The notes under the pieces: model-generated | What the model was told of the DNA's origin: nothing | The model's input: the letters and a program-made list of their open reading frames with translations, nothing else | Databases searched by the model: none | Program-made: the position numbers and the translations under genes | NCBI RefSeq assembly: GCF_006715025.1 | Contig: NZ_VFMK01000001.1 | Location: 4,712,001 to 4,776,000, forward strand | Source: Serratia fonticola | GTDB taxonomy: Bacteria > Pseudomonadota > Gammaproteobacteria > Enterobacterales > Enterobacteriaceae | DNA length: 64,000 nucleotides | Direction of reading: 5' to 3' | In this document: in pieces, positions 8,461 through 15,829 of the stretch | How the letters are laid out: each line of letters begins with the position of its first letter | How positions within the stretch are numbered: position 1 is the stretch's first letter

Positions 8461-8720
8461 TTGGTTCACCTCATGCTATCGCATTAAATAACAAGATTGA
8501 GATCATGACATAACGTTTTGAAGTATTGCTCCGTAAACCGAGATTTAACCCCATGCCTTTTACCTGGGTTACGCTGCTATCCATGCTACCTAATAACCAT
8601 AGCAGGATGATTTTTTTTTGCACAAAAAACAGGCGTGACAGCGATGTTGTTTCATGGCTGTCTAAAAAGTCATGAACGGGCACCGCTTTTGGATTTTTTG
8701 TCAGCAGTTAAAACACTGGA

Positions 8721-9020
8721 CTACACAGGATAAAGGGCGCTTGAAGTGCGGGTTGTTTCCGGTGAAGCTTGAGACGGCGACACGCCAACGGCATGGATGC
8801 CCCCATGACTGACATTGCCAAGTGGTTGCGCTTTTTCCACCAAAGCCTGAACAGACACATTAACGGTAGTGGTATAGGCCTAAAAACCGGCAACACGGAG
8901 AATCTTGGCGGCGGCGTAGGTATCAGGTTCCGCAAGCAACACGCGTTTACCCACGCTGACCCGGCGCGCAATCGCCTGACCGAGGAAATCCGCACCATCA
9001 ATAGCGTTAACGTCTTTCAT
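8721..9020 (-). pseudogene. Broken short-chain dehydrogenase (SDR) gene
   Basis: The minus strand from ATG 9020 reads a Rossmann-type start (LGQAIARRVSVGKRVLLAEPD, AAAKILRVAGF). It then hits an in-frame TAG at 8880-8882, after which the same frame continues as the next SDR section (VNVSVQALVEKAQPLGNVS, GIHAVGVSPSQASPE) and stops at 8721. The NAG region is decayed, and the catalytic Tyr-x3-Lys half is absent. An SDR is normally about 250 aa; only about 100 codons remain. Function is lost. It belongs to the same scar zone as the IS relic. Confidence 0.72.
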
Positions 9021-9718
9021 CTGCACGCCTCGTCATAAGGCTTAACACCTGGCACTGGCCTTTTGCTTATGCACTAACACATAAAACACGCGCTATTGAT
9101 GGTATTAAGTATACACATGCCGTTCACGGAGATAATCCGGCAATGTAATGAGTGTCATTCATATATGTTGACGCAGGGCGGGGATGAACACTTGGCGGGT
9201 ATCACGTTGATCTGGTTATATGAACAGATTTAAATCCGCGGGCATAAAAGGCGATCATACCATTTCTCATTATTGAGAATGATAAAGAATATCCGCTTTA
9301 ACCAGAACATCACTACCAAAGAAAATAGTTTCCAACCACAACATGCAAGATAAACTTATTAAAATCACACCAAAGTAGGTTTCCCATCCCCAATGGGATT
9401 CGTATTACCGGGACGTGTCACCCCATCAAAATCCTTGCACTGGAAAGAAATAAAGAACACATTAGAATCATTAACCCTTTATTAATTCCCTGATTCATTT
9501 TTTTCGGCACTAAATTAGTATGAAACTCTGCAATATGCATATCTATTGCCTTAGTGAAGAAGATGGACAACTGCGCGCTCCCTGAAATTAACGTGAAAAA
9601 ACAGCAAGCAATCTCTATATGAGACAGGGTTGAAGGCTATCATGGCAACCGCGCAGTTATCCCGTATTCCTCAGCATCATTTGACATCTATCTAAAAAAA
9701 GTCGTCACCCTCGAATAC
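9021..9718. other. Gene-free region between the SDR relic and the PapI-like gene
   Basis: No credible ORF or RNA gene was seen. A palindromic stretch at 9263-9284 (TTTCTCA-TTA-TTGAGAA plus TGATAA) loosely resembles a Fur box but has no gene downstream. The region becomes AT-rich towards the fimbrial cluster. Confidence 0.45.
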
Positions 9719-9985
9719 TTAAGAAGTTGAAATAAACCACTTACTTTTCCTCTCACTCTGTTTCCTATTATAAATGAGCCCCACAGACTCAAGTTTTATT
9801 AACCAATTCCGTGAAGAGTAAATGGATAAATCGCAAGCATTTGATACTTGTCGCGTGGTTACCCCCTCCTCACCTTGCTCACGTAAAAATTGTAGTATCA
9901 AAGTCATCACTCTTTTCATTTCTGCCGTTTTTTCAAGTGGGCTCTGATTTTTTCCATAAAATACTGTTTCAAGCTTTTCTTTCAT
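9719..9985 (-). CDS. PapI/FaeA-like fimbrial regulator
   Basis: 88 aa. Residues about 22-88 form a small winged helix of the FaeA/PapI kind (MTLILQFLREQ, TTRQVSNACDLSIYSSRNWLIKLESVGLI, then KSKWFIS). PapI acts with Lrp at Dam-controlled sites to switch pap-type fimbriae; whether this homologue does so is unknown. It has an N-terminal extension of about 20 residues relative to PapI. It lies downstream of the tip-adhesin end of the fimbrial operon, on the same strand but beyond that operon's terminator, so it is probably transcribed separately. No obvious GATC pair was seen upstream of the main pilin gene. Confidence 0.65.
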   Translation of the reverse strand: MKEKLETVFYGKNQSPLEKTAEMKRVMTLILQFLREQGEEGVTTRQVSNACDLSIYSSRNWLIKLESVGLIYNRKQSERKSKWFISTS

Positions 9986-10387
9986 ATGATTGCCTCATAG
10001 GTAACGGCAAAATTGCAACATGACCTGTGTTAGCGTCATGACTTATTGAGTATATCACCCAATCAGTCTAAGAATTGTCTTGCATCCATCAGACAAGTGC
10101 ATAATAACAAACAAACTACTCATAAAAAATAATCATAATCTACTTACGGGCATTACGACATATTATGCTGCAAAACACAACAATTACGATAAATAAACAC
10201 AAAAAAGTCAAAATTAAATTTAAAAATCGACAATAAAGTCGATATTTTAAAATACCTTTCAAAGACCAATCTTAGGGCGTTAAATTTAAAGAATGTTTAA
10301 CATGATATAAATACTGACTGGGATAATTCTTAAAAATATACAAAACATGACAATAAATATTAAGAGCTTCACATGATAATTTAAATA
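9986..10387. other. AT-rich intergenic region
   Basis: About 400 bp, strongly AT-rich, between the PapI-like gene and the end of the fimbrial operon. It presumably holds the promoter of the PapI-like gene. No gene or convincing operator was seen. Confidence 0.45.
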
Positions 10388-10418
10388 ACAAAAAAAGAGC
10401 ATTCATGATGGGATGCTC
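10388..10418 (-). terminator. Rho-independent terminator of the fimbrial operon
   Basis: On the minus strand GAGCAT, a 10-nt loop and ATGCTC are followed directly by TTTTTTTGTT. It lies about 33 bp past the stop of the tip-adhesin frame. Confidence 0.75.
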
Positions 10419-10451
10419 AAAATGTTAAAAAAAGACAACTTTTTTATTAAA

Positions 10452-11371
10452 TCAAGGGTATGTCACCATCAATATACTCGATCCATAAAAAGAGCCCGCA
10501 GTGGTAGGTTGCCCGTTCAAGGTTACGTTAATGTCAAAAGTCTCGGATGTTCCACCATAAAAGGTGGATCCTAACGCACCTTTAGAGGTGCTCACGGCAG
10601 CATTCATCCCATTCGATAACCGGAAATTGGTTGCATCCCCAGGGAGGGTCAACTTATAGGCCACGTTATTCGCACTACACTGCATCGTTATCGGTTTCGA
10701 TAACGATTTACCTGCGGCTTCTGAGCGGTTGATCGTGCCAAAATTAAAGTCGATTCTCTGCGTGACGGGCGCACAAAAGACCGGAGGCGTCGGCGGCGCT
10801 ACTGCTAACCGGCACTGATTGACAGGATAGGGAAACGTCGTTGTAAGCACCGTCGACAGATAGGTCGGATACATGGGCGACATAAAGAGTTTAATCAACC
10901 CGGCACACTGGTTTATAGTCTCAGTGGAGTTAACGTAATTCGACTTTGTGACCGTCACTGTCCGGCCTACCATCGATTTGAGTTCCTCAACGGCGCTACC
11001 GTAATTGGTATGCACCGTGTCGGATAGCCATTCCACCGAATAGTTACCCCCACCAAAAGGCACTGTCCCTGCGCTGCCGCTCGTTTGAGCAACAACGCCC
11101 CAACGCCAGCCGCTTCCATCTACCGTGGGAATAGTCTGTGCGGCCTCTTGATCGGTAAGTATGACAGGTACCACCACACCAGTGGTCGTACAGGTACGGT
11201 AAAATCCGCCAGGGGGTGTTTGATAATCACCTTGCCCGCAGTGGGCGACGGTCAGGTTTAATGCCCCCCCTCAACTATCGCATGCGCTCCCATCGGCAGC
11301 AGAGGAATACAGGAAGCCGCAAAAATGAGCGTCTTGGTGAGTTTGCCATAGCTGTAAATTATATATTTCAT
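10452..11371 (-). pseudogene. Fimbrial tip adhesin, frame broken at a seven-G tract (possibly phase-variable)
   Basis: ATG 11371 starts a signal peptide (ending MGAHA). The frame then stops just after a run of seven G on the coding strand (11264-11270). One extra G (8) or two fewer (5) would join it to the open frame ALNLTVAHCGQGDYQ...VVVPVILTDQEAAQ, which runs to the stop at 10452, giving about 306 aa. The joined protein is a two-domain adhesin: an N-terminal lectin-like half with paired cysteines, a proline-rich linker (APPTPPVF) and a C-terminal pilin domain (IDFNFGTINRSEAAGKS...SILMVTYP) that enters the fibre by strand donation. It is the last operon gene, where MrpH-type tip adhesins sit. 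Alternatives are slipped-strand switching, true loss or a sequencing error. Confidence 0.8.
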
Positions 11372-11473
11372 ACCTAAATCCCTATTGTTCTCTAGCACCG
11401 CTTCAAAGGAAACGCCGGTGCTATAACATTCTCCAGTAATGCCTAAGTCAGCCATTCAGATGACTTAACGATC

Positions 11474-12043
11474 TCAATGATATTCAGCTCTAAACGTCGC
11501 CCTGGCCGTAAAAGCGCCGTCATCAAGATCGCTTCCCGGTGCCTGTACCAGCACGGCCTCCAATGCAGGCATGGTCAAGTTATTGATTTTCAGCGGCTCA
11601 TTAAGTTTCAATGGTTGACCATTGGCAAAAATCTTCACCCCCAGCACCGCGCGTTCCGCAGTGCGCACCGTGGCATTATCCGTATCAAAGGTCACGGGCA
11701 TTCCGGTATAGGTTAATGACAATTGCCATGCGGCCGTGGTCGCGTCACAATCCAGATCCAAGTCCACCGGCTTCCGATAGATACCGCTAGCGACTTTCTT
11801 TATGCCAACCTTATCGCCAAAGCTGACCAATAAGGTATTGCCGCCATTTAACCTACAGGGCGGCGGCGTAATCAGCGTACCGTGCAAGACGAGGTTTTGT
11901 GGATCGTCATCCGCACTTGCCACGTTGAAACCGCTACTGGCACCATAGAGGGTAAAAAACATTGCTGCGGTGAGAGGCAATAATCTTGCCTTACCGGCCA
12001 TATCGCTAAACAGGCGGATCACCTGGACTCTCATTGCCATCAT
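11474..12043 (-). CDS. Minor fimbrial subunit
   Basis: 189 aa. ATG 12043 has AAGGGA upstream; further in-frame ATGs at 12058 and 12040 are possible. A long N-terminal hydrophobic signal (LLPLTAAMFFTLYGASSGFNVASA) precedes a pilin domain with LHGTLITPPPCRLNGG and its partner cysteine (LDLDCDATT), and an alternating C-terminus (FTARATFRAEYH). It resembles the PapE/PapK/MrpG-type adaptor subunits. It starts almost on the stop of the preceding subunit gene and is followed by the tip adhesin gene. Confidence 0.8.
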   Translation of the reverse strand: MMAMRVQVIRLFSDMAGKARLLPLTAAMFFTLYGASSGFNVASADDDPQNLVLHGTLITPPPCRLNGGNTLLVSFGDKVGIKKVASGIYRKPVDLDLDCDATTAAWQLSLTYTGMPVTFDTDNATVRTAERAVLGVKIFANGQPLKLNEPLKINNLTMPALEAVLVQAPGSDLDDGAFTARATFRAEYH

Positions 12044-12059
12044 TTTATGTCCCTTCATA

Positions 12060-12575
12060 TCATTGGTAGTCCACGACCAATGAAGCCACAACCCGAAACG
12101 CCCCACCATCCAGAGTAACGTTGCTATCACTGATAGGCACCGCCGCCAGCACCGGAACGCTTGCCGGACTGAAGTTTAACCAGGTGCCCGGCCTTAAACG
12201 CTGTGTACCCTGCAAGAGAGCAATCCCCAGCCCGGTTTTACCGCCTGCGAGCGCCGAGGTATCAAAAGAAGCAGCAGGCCCGGTGATACGCAGCTTTAAT
12301 GCATTATTGACGGCTTGCGCGCAATCCAACGTAAAATCGATATTTTTTTTATAATTCTCGCCATCGATACGGGTTGTCATCACGTCACCAAAATCGACAT
12401 CAATAATAGCGCCATTATTTCCCGTGACTTCACAAGGGGGTTGTTCCACCAGCGTGCCGCGAAAGGTTACCGTTGCATCGGCCAGCGCACCGTTACAAAC
12501 GCCGAATACGCCCCCCCCCAGTAATGAAAGAGCCATCAGTGGCCGGGGAAACCGTCGTTTTATTAATTGCCACAT
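12060..12575 (-). CDS. Minor fimbrial subunit
   Basis: 171 aa. A basic N-terminus and signal segment (LMALSLLGGGVFGVCNGALA) precede a pilin domain (VTFRGTLVEQPPCEVTGNNG; FTLDCAQA; C-terminal FRVVASLVVDYQ). It is close in layout to the neighbouring subunit at 12591, probably by duplication, with the shared pattern NNG..VDFGD..TTRIDGENYKK. GGGAG precedes the ATG. It is a likely adaptor in the tip fibre. Confidence 0.83.
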   Translation of the reverse strand: MWQLIKRRFPRPLMALSLLGGGVFGVCNGALADATVTFRGTLVEQPPCEVTGNNGAIIDVDFGDVMTTRIDGENYKKNIDFTLDCAQAVNNALKLRITGPAASFDTSALAGGKTGLGIALLQGTQRLRPGTWLNFSPASVPVLAAVPISDSNVTLDGGAFRVVASLVVDYQ

Positions 12576-12590
12576 ATCTGCACTCCCTTG

Positions 12591-13094
12591 CTACTGATAG
12601 TTAATAACCAACGTTGCGGTTCCGGTGAAAGTCCCGCCGGTTAACGTCGTATTGTCCAGGGCCACCGGGGCAGCATAGAGCGCAGGCACCGTAGGGTAGG
12701 TAAAATTCACCCAACTCCCAGATGCGAGTGGCGTTGTTCCGTAGAACAACCGGATCCCCAGTCCTTCCCTGTTGGTCTTAATCAAACCACTGCCAAAACT
12801 TGGCGGATCACCACTGATTGCCAACCTCATCGCGGTGCTTTGGGGGCTGATACATACCAGGCTGAACTGGATAGGCTGTTTATATTCCTGCCCGTCTATT
12901 TTTCGCGTCACAATGGCATCGCCGAAATTGACATTAACCTGATTGTTACCATTAACCGTGCATTGAGGCGCATCAACAATCACCCCGCTGACATTCAGCA
13001 TTGTTGTATCGCCTTCTGCGGCGAGGGCCGCCGTCGGCAGAATAAGCGCCACGAGAAAGGCGTAATAGGGAAGCCCCATGAGCTGTTTTTTCAT
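12591..13094 (-). CDS. Minor fimbrial subunit
   Basis: 167 aa with a signal peptide ending ALAAEG and a pilin domain (LNVSGVIVDAPQCTVNGNN; NVNFGDAIVTRKIDGQEYKQ; FSLVC; C-terminal TFTGTATLVINYQ). The two cysteines form the usual pilin disulfide. It belongs to the MrpF/PapK-like group and is paralogous to 12060-12575. It is tightly packed after the second chaperone gene (10 bp). Confidence 0.83.
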   Translation of the reverse strand: MKKQLMGLPYYAFLVALILPTAALAAEGDTTMLNVSGVIVDAPQCTVNGNNQVNVNFGDAIVTRKIDGQEYKQPIQFSLVCISPQSTAMRLAISGDPPSFGSGLIKTNREGLGIRLFYGTTPLASGSWVNFTYPTVPALYAAPVALDNTTLTGGTFTGTATLVINYQ

Positions 13095-13104
13095 TATTCA
13101 TCCC

Positions 13105-13890
13105 TTAATGGCTTGTCGACGGTTTATTCGGCGCGGCAACGGGATTTTCAGGCCTACCGGCTTTACAGGTGTTACCCGTACAGGTGAAAGGCAATAAACG
13201 CTGGCTCCCGTAGTCATTAACGAAAATCAGTGCCGGTGAATTGCCTACACTACTGACCGGTACATTGAGTTTTAACGTACCTTTAGGCGCTACCATGTCG
13301 GGATCAAACCCAGCAATCGCATTTCCCTTGGCACCATTACGTAACTCAACAAAAGTAAAATGATAAGGGGTTGGGTTATTCACCACCATCTGCGATCCCT
13401 CACGCGTGAGTGTTAGTGTCTCAGTGCCCGGTACGGTGTCTGCCGAAGGATCAACCGCCAAGGCCTTGGGTCGGTAAAAAACCTTCAGGCGAGTCTGAAC
13501 GGCCAGCGTTAATACATTGGCCTTTTCATTCTTGGGCGGGATCTCGCGCAGATTAAACCAATAAACACTCTCTCTATCTTTCGGCAACGATGCCAAATCA
13601 GCCAGCGCCTGCACCCTAACCAACGTTTTGCCGTTAGGCTCAATACGCTGTACCGGAGGTAAAATCATTAACGGCCCGGAGATCTTTTGTTCCTGCTCGT
13701 TTTCCAGCCATACCTGAGCAAGATAGGGATCCTGAGTATTACGATTCGCCACATTAATACTGACCGACTTATCGCCCTCATTGAAAACCAGGCGTGAGCG
13801 GTCAATCGTTAATGCGGCATTAGCATTGAGGCAATAACAAGAAGCCAGGAGCGTGATAGCGCATACAACGCGTTTTTTTAAATCTTCCAT
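13105..13890 (-). CDS. Periplasmic fimbrial chaperone 2 (PapD/FimC type)
   Basis: 261 aa with a signal peptide (ending NANA), then the PapD-type two-domain immunoglobulin fold: LTIDRSRLVFNEGDKSVSINVANRN, the subunit-binding region (PYLAQVWLENE), and the signature LPKDRESVYWFNLREIPPK. A disulfide pair near the C-terminus (PFTCTGNTCKA) is visible. It holds pilins by donor-strand complementation in the periplasm. It is the second chaperone in the same operon; the first is at 15046. GGAGG precedes the ATG. Confidence 0.9.
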   Translation of the reverse strand: MEDLKKRVVCAITLLASCYCLNANAALTIDRSRLVFNEGDKSVSINVANRNTQDPYLAQVWLENEQEQKISGPLMILPPVQRIEPNGKTLVRVQALADLASLPKDRESVYWFNLREIPPKNEKANVLTLAVQTRLKVFYRPKALAVDPSADTVPGTETLTLTREGSQMVVNNPTPYHFTFVELRNGAKGNAIAGFDPDMVAPKGTLKLNVPVSSVGNSPALIFVNDYGSQRLLPFTCTGNTCKAGRPENPVAAPNKPSTSH

Positions 13891-13899
13891 AGAGGCCTC

Positions 13900-14421
13900 C
13901 TATTCATACTCAAGATAAAATGTTACCGCAGCATAAAAATCCCCTTCCTCTACTAATGAGAAATTAGGCCCCTGCAGGTATGCTTTATAATTTAATAGCG
14001 TCTCTCCGTCCGTCAGGGCAACAGGACGCATTTCTTGTTCCGGCTTAATTTGATTACCCTGGTCGTCCTCTAGGTAAATAGCGATCCCCTTGGCATCGCC
14101 TTCTACGGCAAACAATCCTGGCTGAGCGACGTCTTCATTGCCGGAAAAAGTCACTTTAACGATTTGTCCTAAGGTTAAGTCACAGTCTATCAAGCGAATA
14201 CTGAATTTCTCAGGTGCTGTTCTAAGGTGATTAATGAACGTCTTAGCCGGTACAAAACGGAAATCAACGATCTGATTTTCGCTGCCTGGGCTAACCACGC
14301 AAGGATCGACAACCAGTGTCCCCTCAAAATCAACATGCGTTTCAGCAATGGTATGAGCGGATAATAGAAATAGGCCCATACCGACAAAAATTGCGGTATA
14401 CAGGTTTCTCAGCAACCTCAT
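13900..14421 (-). CDS. Minor fimbrial subunit
   Basis: 173 aa from ATG 14421, whose A overlaps the stop codon of the upstream subunit gene (translational coupling). Signal peptide ends AHTIAE; the pilin domain has FEGTLVVDPCVVSPG and LIDCDLT for the disulfide, FAVEGDAKGIAIYLEDDQGN, and an alternating C-terminus (FYAAVTFYLEYE). It has the length and spacing of MrpB/PapH-like minor pilins. Its place in the fibre is not known. Confidence 0.83.
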   Translation of the reverse strand: MRLLRNLYTAIFVGMGLFLLSAHTIAETHVDFEGTLVVDPCVVSPGSENQIVDFRFVPAKTFINHLRTAPEKFSIRLIDCDLTLGQIVKVTFSGNEDVAQPGLFAVEGDAKGIAIYLEDDQGNQIKPEQEMRPVALTDGETLLNYKAYLQGPNFSLVEEGDFYAAVTFYLEYE

Positions 14422-15014
14422 TATTCGTACTCCAGTGCAATTTTCATCACAGATAGCCATGCGCCTGGGACCAGTATTCCGTTCACTCGCATAAGTTGTG
14501 CCTGGAAGCGCAATTCATTTCTGCCTGCAGTCAACACCTGAGGCCGGGAATTCATTCCTGGGATCAGCTGTTCCCCATAGCTATCTTGCAGCCTGAGAGC
14601 CAGTCCCTGTGCCTCGCCAGTTACCCGAAATAGACGCAAGTCGCTAGGTTCGGCATCACCAATAAATTGTATTTTCACCGCAGGTTGCAATGACAGTATC
14701 AAGGTTCCCTGCATTCTCTGTGGGCTTTCCGTATAGGAAAAAACTTCAGGGCAACCGTTTAATATGATGCTAAATATCTTTGGTGAACTTACCGTTCCCA
14801 CTCGTTCAAACAGAGATGTCGATGACGTCCCAAAATCGAGCTGTTGCTCCGTTGACTCATCAGCAAGGGAGCATGGGGCTGAAACCAATTCGCCCGTTGC
14901 AATAAGCCCACCGTTCATCCCCTCTACATTGCGGTTATCCACCTGAGCCAGTGCGATTGTCGAAGGTAATAACAACGCTAATACTGCATTTCGAATCCTA
15001 CATGTCATTCCCAT
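14421..15014 (-). CDS. Minor fimbrial subunit
   Basis: 197 aa from ATG 15014, with TGAGGG upstream; a longer frame (15059) would overlap the chaperone end. The signal peptide (AVLALLLPSTIALA) is followed by a pilin domain with GELVSAPCSLADES, LNGCPEVF, LFRVTGEAQGLALRLQDSYGE and the terminal LSVMKIALEYE. It is paralogous to the two other 170-200-aa minor pilins here. Confidence 0.83.
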   Translation of the reverse strand: MGMTCRIRNAVLALLLPSTIALAQVDNRNVEGMNGGLIATGELVSAPCSLADESTEQQLDFGTSSTSLFERVGTVSSPKIFSIILNGCPEVFSYTESPQRMQGTLILSLQPAVKIQFIGDAEPSDLRLFRVTGEAQGLALRLQDSYGEQLIPGMNSRPQVLTAGRNELRFQAQLMRVNGILVPGAWLSVMKIALEYE

Positions 15015-15045
15015 CACTATTCCCTCAGACAATAACCCAGGCCAG

Positions 15046-15774
15046 TTAGCTTTTAACATCAGCGTGACATACGCTACCGCTACATTTAAATTTCAAGGAA
15101 GGCTTCCCACCAAAGTCATTGATCGTGGTGACATAAGGTGCGCTAAATCCTTCACTCTTAATAAACCCTTTTGATTTCGGTGGTATCATTATGGGGTCAG
15201 CATCCTTCAAAAACTTTCCTTTTTCCACACCAGAAATTCCCAACACCGTCATAAAATAGGGTGTAGGATTTTCAATGTCATAACCGCCATTGGCTTTATA
15301 TAGCACCAACTTGTCATCATGGCGGCTGAATTTAGGCGGAATAACACCGGCAGGGCGATAGAACACTTTAATTTTCGTTTGCAGCGCAAACTGTAAAACA
15401 TTTGGCCGTTCACTTTTCGGTGGAATTTCTTTCACAATAAAGTAAAACAGGCTCTCACGATCCTGAGGCAACGATGCGCTTGCCGGTAACGCATTAACTC
15501 TGATAATGCTTTTTTTACCGGCCTCTACCCGCTGCAGTGCAGGCGTGACAGATAAAGGCGATGCCACTTTATTGCCATTAGCATCTTCAATCCATGCCTG
15601 TGCCAAGTAAGGTTTTTCCCTACTGTCGTTCTGAATGTTTAGCGTCACACTTTTATCCGAGCCTGGATAAACCAAACGCGTTCTATCCAAGGCAATAGCT
15701 GCATACGCTGAAGATGACGCTAATGCGAACAGGCACGTAATCACGCCAACTTGAAATTTATTTACCATGCGCAT
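15046..15774 (-). CDS. Periplasmic fimbrial chaperone 1 (PapD type)
   Basis: 242 aa. Signal peptide ends SSAYAA. PapD motifs are IALDRTRLVYPGSDKSVTLN, PYLAQAWIEDANG, LPQDRESLFYFIVKEIPPKSE and a C-terminal disulfide (FKCSGSVCH). It shuttles pilins to the usher gene product encoded just upstream (15830). The pair of chaperones in one operon suggests division of subunits between them. Confidence 0.92.
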   Translation of the reverse strand: MRMVNKFQVGVITCLFALASSSAYAAIALDRTRLVYPGSDKSVTLNIQNDSREKPYLAQAWIEDANGNKVASPLSVTPALQRVEAGKKSIIRVNALPASASLPQDRESLFYFIVKEIPPKSERPNVLQFALQTKIKVFYRPAGVIPPKFSRHDDKLVLYKANGGYDIENPTPYFMTVLGISGVEKGKFLKDADPIMIPPKSKGFIKSEGFSAPYVTTINDFGGKPSLKFKCSGSVCHADVKS

Positions 15775-15829
15775 ATCTCTTTTCCTTATCTCGATGTCTT
15801 CCTTGAGACCGAGAAATCAATTTTCAAAA

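Noticed and set aside
9261..9290. Fur-like palindrome
   Set aside because: Only loose agreement with the Fur consensus and no iron gene downstream.
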